A program made the position numbers and the translations under genes. DNA of 64,000 nucleotides from Pseudalkalibacillus decolorationis (lineage in GTDB: Bacteria > Bacillota > Bacilli > Bacillales > Fictibacillaceae): contig NZ_JANHJQ010000010.1 of NCBI RefSeq assembly GCF_024609785.1, positions 62,001-126,000 on the forward strand. The letters are read 5' to 3'. Of this stretch, positions 61,219 through 64,000 are shown piece after piece; within the stretch, counting starts at the first letter, position 1, and the number at the start of each line of letters is the position of its first letter. The notes below the pieces were generated by a model that saw nothing but the letters and a program-made list of their open reading frames with translations, was not told the DNA's origin and did no database searches.

Positions 61219-62826
61219 TTAATTTTTGCGTTTAAATTTCTTTTCTCCACCCACCCATACTTCATTTACTTTGATGCGATACAGCTCCTCTTCCGGCGTT
61301 TCTCTTGGATGCATTGATATGAGTAAAAGGTTAGCTTCATAGCCCTCTTCTAGCTTTCCTTTTGAGGTTTCCTGAAACTCTAGATATCTCGGCGTGTACG
61401 TAAAAGCCTCTATCGATTCGTCTATTGACAGTTTTTCTTGTGGCATCCACCCTCCCATAGGCTTATGCTGTAAATTTGTACGATTAACAGCACCGAATAT
61501 GGAGACAAAAGGATTAAGATTTCCAATCGGTGCATCCGAGCTTAACGTAAATGGAATATGATTTCGGGCTAAACTTCCAAAAGAATCGCAGTAAGGTGCT
61601 AAGTCTTCTCCCACCCATTCTGCCTTTTTGTCATATTCATCCATTAAAAAGGAGGGCTGTGTTTCAATGTATGGCTTCAATCTCTCCAGCTTTACAAGTA
61701 AATCAGGTCCTAATGTTTGGGCGTGAATAATGCGGTGTCTTAATTTTGATACACTTACTTCAACTTGTTCTAGTGCTTCTATTGCTTGTTCTGCTGCTCT
61801 GTCACCAATAGCATGCATTGCAACCTGCATCCCATTTTCGGAAGCGATCCTGACGATTTCATTTAATTCTTCTTGTGTATAAACGGTTGTTCCTTTGGTA
61901 TCAGGTTGATCTTTATATGGTATTCTCATTGCTGATGTATGAAGGCGCTGCGTTCCATCCAAAAATATTTTTATGGCACCCACTTTTACTTTTTCTGTTC
62001 CGTCGCCACTCCTACTTTCAAAGCTATCGATGAACTTAACCAACTCTTTTTTATTAAAAATATAATGATGAAGAAACACTTCGATTGGAAGGTTCCCCTC
62101 TTTCTCTAGTTCCTGATAGCTTTGCAGCAATGTTTCATATGATTCGATAAAATTTAGATCATCGGTATGAACTGACGTAATTCCTAGTGGTACTAAGTGT
62201 GAGATAGCGGCTTGTATGGCTTCTTTTGCATCGTTTTTCGAGCGACCCCGAAAATGTCTCTTTATGAAATGAACAGCAGTATCCTTGAAACGGCCTGTCC
62301 AATTTCCTTGTTCGTCTTTTTCAATGAAGCTTTCAGGTACTTTTTCCTTGAAGGATTTTTCTTTCTTAAGAAGATCAATCACAGTATCATTAACGACACA
62401 TTCATGTCCATCTCTGTGAAGGAAGAACATCGGTTTATCATCGTGGATTTCATCCAAATCTCGTGCGGTCAAGTAATGATCAATATCTGTAAACTGATCA
62501 TCATCAAAACCCCGTCCAACAATCCAATCATTTTCTTCCATATTCGGATAATACTTACGAACCTCTTTCTTCATCTCTTCCCAACTCGTCACAACGCGAA
62601 GGTCCAATTCAATTTTCATTAACCCGTACCTAAGAAAATGAAGATGTGAATCCGTAAAGCTAACCATAAGCGTTTTTTCCTTTGCATCATAAACCTCATT
62701 ATTCCGTATCGATGTGCGGCCTCTTTGAATTTCAGTGATTTTACCATCCTCAATCACAACATGATATATAGATTCAGGATTATCCATTTTAAATGGTCTA
62801 TACAATCGTACGTTATCAAGTATCAC
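61219..62826 (-). CDS. Amidohydrolase of the YtcJ/NfdA type
   Basis: Metal-dependent amidohydrolase of 535 residues. Metal ligands are visible in SFTDSHLHFLRYG, GVTSVH-like IT SVHTDDLNF, MHAIGDRAAEQAIEAL, HRIIHAQTLGPDL and FTLSSDAPIGNLNPF. The family acts on N-substituted formamides and related amides; the substrate is unknown. GTG start at 62826 with AGGAGG eight bases upstream. Stands alone. Confidence 0.88.
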   Translation of the reverse strand: MILDNVRLYRPFKMDNPESIYHVVIEDGKITEIQRGRTSIRNNEVYDAKEKTLMVSFTDSHLHFLRYGLMKIELDLRVVTSWEEMKKEVRKYYPNMEENDWIVGRGFDDDQFTDIDHYLTARDLDEIHDDKPMFFLHRDGHECVVNDTVIDLLKKEKSFKEKVPESFIEKDEQGNWTGRFKDTAVHFIKRHFRGRSKNDAKEAIQAAISHLVPLGITSVHTDDLNFIESYETLLQSYQELEKEGNLPIEVFLHHYIFNKKELVKFIDSFESRSGDGTEKVKVGAIKIFLDGTQRLHTSAMRIPYKDQPDTKGTTVYTQEELNEIVRIASENGMQVAMHAIGDRAAEQAIEALEQVEVSVSKLRHRIIHAQTLGPDLLVKLERLKPYIETQPSFLMDEYDKKAEWVGEDLAPYCDSFGSLARNHIPFTLSSDAPIGNLNPFVSIFGAVNRTNLQHKPMGGWMPQEKLSIDESIEAFTYTPRYLEFQETSKGKLEEGYEANLLLISMHPRETPEEELYRIKVNEVWVGGEKKFKRKN

Positions 62827-62955
62827 GTGCCATTCCTCCTAACCTCTCTACTTAATTCACTCCCCTTGCTTTGTGAAACTTAAACATGATTAGAATTATG
62901 TAAGACGGTAATAGTATAGTAAACATCTTTCAAAGGTTTTCAAAAGATCATATTA

Positions 62956-63065
62956 GAGCAACGAAGAAATTCGACAGCTATTATAGGAAGTTCGATTAAA
63001 CCCACCACGTCCTGTGGTAACATCGAACTGACTAACATCCTGTTAGCCTCCGGGGTTTTTTGAAC
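62956..63065. repeat. Family A element, short copy
   Basis: It holds AACGAAGAAATTCGACAGC, one CACGTCCTGTG, a CATCCTGTT variant and the end CCGGGGTTTTTTGAAC. It lies in the intergenic region before the SDR gene. The left end of the full element is absent. Confidence 0.7.
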
Positions 63066-63097
63066 AACCTCTATTAGAATTGAAGGGAGACTTCAAA

Positions 63098-63985
63098 ATG
63101 TATTTTAACAAGTATTTTGCACCAAACACAGACAAACAAACCGGACAACCACCACAGCATCAGAATCACCAGCCTGGTACTGAGGATGAGATGATACCGA
63201 AACCACAATCCGAGGATCCAAACTATAAGGGGAGTGGTAAGTTAAAAGGAAAAAAAGCAATAATAACTGGTGGAGATAGTGGTATTGGCAGGGCTGTATC
63301 CATTTTGTACGCGAAAGAAGGTGCTGATGTTGCCGTGTTTTACTTAGAGGAACATGAGGATGCGAACGAAACGAAGCGACAGGTAGAACATGAGGGACAA
63401 AGATGTCTTTTGATTCCTGGTGATATTGGTGATGAGTCCTTTTGTCGTGATGGAGTCAATCAAGTAGTAGCTGAATTTGGTACAGTTGATATTCTTGTAA
63501 ACAATGCAGCAGAACAGCATCCTAAAAGTGGGATTGAGGAAATTAGTCAGGATCAACTCGAAAAAACCTTCCGAACAAATATTTTTTCATGCTTTTATAT
63601 GATTAAATTTGTACTCCCTCATTTGAAGGAAGGAAGTTCAATCATCAACACCACATCGGTGACGGCGTATAAAGGGAACGATAATCTAATCGACTATTCG
63701 GCTACTAAAGGTGCGATGGTGGCGTTGACTCGCTCTCTATCTGAGTCACTCGTGTCGAAAGGGATTCGTGTGAACGGTGTTGCACCTGGGCCTATTTGGA
63801 CGCCACTTATTCCATCTACCTTTAATGCAAAACACGTTGAGAAATTCGGAAAGAACACCCCAATGGGTCGGCCGGGTCAACCGGAAGAACTAGCACCAAG
63901 TTATGTCTTCTTAGCGTCAGATGACTCCTCATATGTCTCGGGGCAAATGATTCACGTAAACGGCGGGATAATCGTAAACAGTTAA
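63098..63985 (+). CDS. SDR-family oxidoreductase (YdaD/YhxC type)
   Basis: Short-chain dehydrogenase of 295 residues. A 40-residue polar N-terminal extension rich in Gln, Pro and His precedes the Rossmann core, as in general-stress SDRs such as YdaD. Motifs are AIITGGDSGIGRAVSI, LVNNAAEQHPK, the catalytic YSATKGAM (YxxxK) and NGVAPGPIWTPL. The ATG at 63098 follows AAGGGAG by eight bases. Substrate unknown. Confidence 0.92.
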   Translation: MYFNKYFAPNTDKQTGQPPQHQNHQPGTEDEMIPKPQSEDPNYKGSGKLKGKKAIITGGDSGIGRAVSILYAKEGADVAVFYLEEHEDANETKRQVEHEGQRCLLIPGDIGDESFCRDGVNQVVAEFGTVDILVNNAAEQHPKSGIEEISQDQLEKTFRTNIFSCFYMIKFVLPHLKEGSSIINTTSVTAYKGNDNLIDYSATKGAMVALTRSLSESLVSKGIRVNGVAPGPIWTPLIPSTFNAKHVEKFGKNTPMGRPGQPEELAPSYVFLASDDSSYVSGQMIHVNGGIIVNS

Positions 63986-63986
63986 T

Positions 63987-64000
63987 CACAAAAGCGGAAG
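63987..64000 (+). repeat. Start of a further family C repeat (cut by window edge)
   Basis: CACAAAAGCGGAAG right at the edge matches the AAGCGGAAGCGCC start of the family C copies, so a fourth copy probably begins here. Confidence 0.4.

Overview
The window is chromosomal DNA from an endospore-forming member of the Bacillaceae (low-GC Gram-positive). The evidence is gene content and gene order. Read from right to left, the window follows one B. subtilis chromosome segment: yitS-yitT-yitU-yitV-yitW, then yjzC-yjzD-yjaU-yjaV-med-comZ-fabH-fabF, yjbA-trpS, oppABCDF, yjbC, spx, yjbE, mecA, coiA, pepF, spxH(yjbH)-yjbI-yjbJ-yjbK-yjbL-yjbM-nadF-yjbO-prpE, and finally the start of a yjbQ-like antiporter. 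I infer a relative outside the B. subtilis group, because several blocks are inserted or missing. The species cannot be named from sequence alone.

Layout. 0-9.8 kb: cation antiporter N-terminus, mgtE, a RodA/FtsW flippase-polymerase, prpE, and the pseudouridine synthase / NAD kinase / small (p)ppGpp synthetase group. After these come CYTH, lytic transglycosylase, truncated haemoglobin and the Spx adaptor SpxH. 9.8-17.6 kb: a broken Nudix gene, pepF, coiA, cardiolipin synthase, mecA, a TerC-family gene and spx. The SpxH-Spx-MecA proteolysis/redox network therefore lies within about 9 kb. 17.9-25.9 kb: an accessory block with an RND efflux pump and its lipoprotein adaptor, yjbC, a secreted DUF4015 protein and an HD hydrolase preceded by a 16-codon leader ORF. 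26-35.7 kb: degV, the oppABCDF oligopeptide importer, DUF3899, a tryptophan T-box with trpS, and yjbA. 36.4-42.2 kb: fabH-fabF with a FapR-like operator, comZ, med, yjaV, yjaU and yjzD. 42.3-50.4 kb: an amino-acid importer without its ATPase, yjzC, uppP, a probable TDT-family membrane protein, molybdopterin genes moeA-mobB-moaE-moaD, and yitW. 50.8-64 kb: a YvrJ/DUF2922/DUF1659 small-protein cluster, the yit block, small spore-type proteins, an orphan sigma factor, a cytoplasmic histidine kinase, an amidohydrolase and an SDR dehydrogenase.

The most unusual aspect is the intergenic DNA. At least three families of short, structured, non-coding repeats occur many times. Family B is about 93 bp and carries three hairpins. 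Family A is MITE-like, with GTTCAAAAAG / CTTTTTGAAC ends. Family C starts AAAAGCGnAAGCGCC and ends near GGCGCTgAAGCTGGACA, and two of its copies contain a B-type core. One B copy supplies the last codons and stop of yitU. No transposase, CRISPR array, tRNA, rRNA or prophage was seen.
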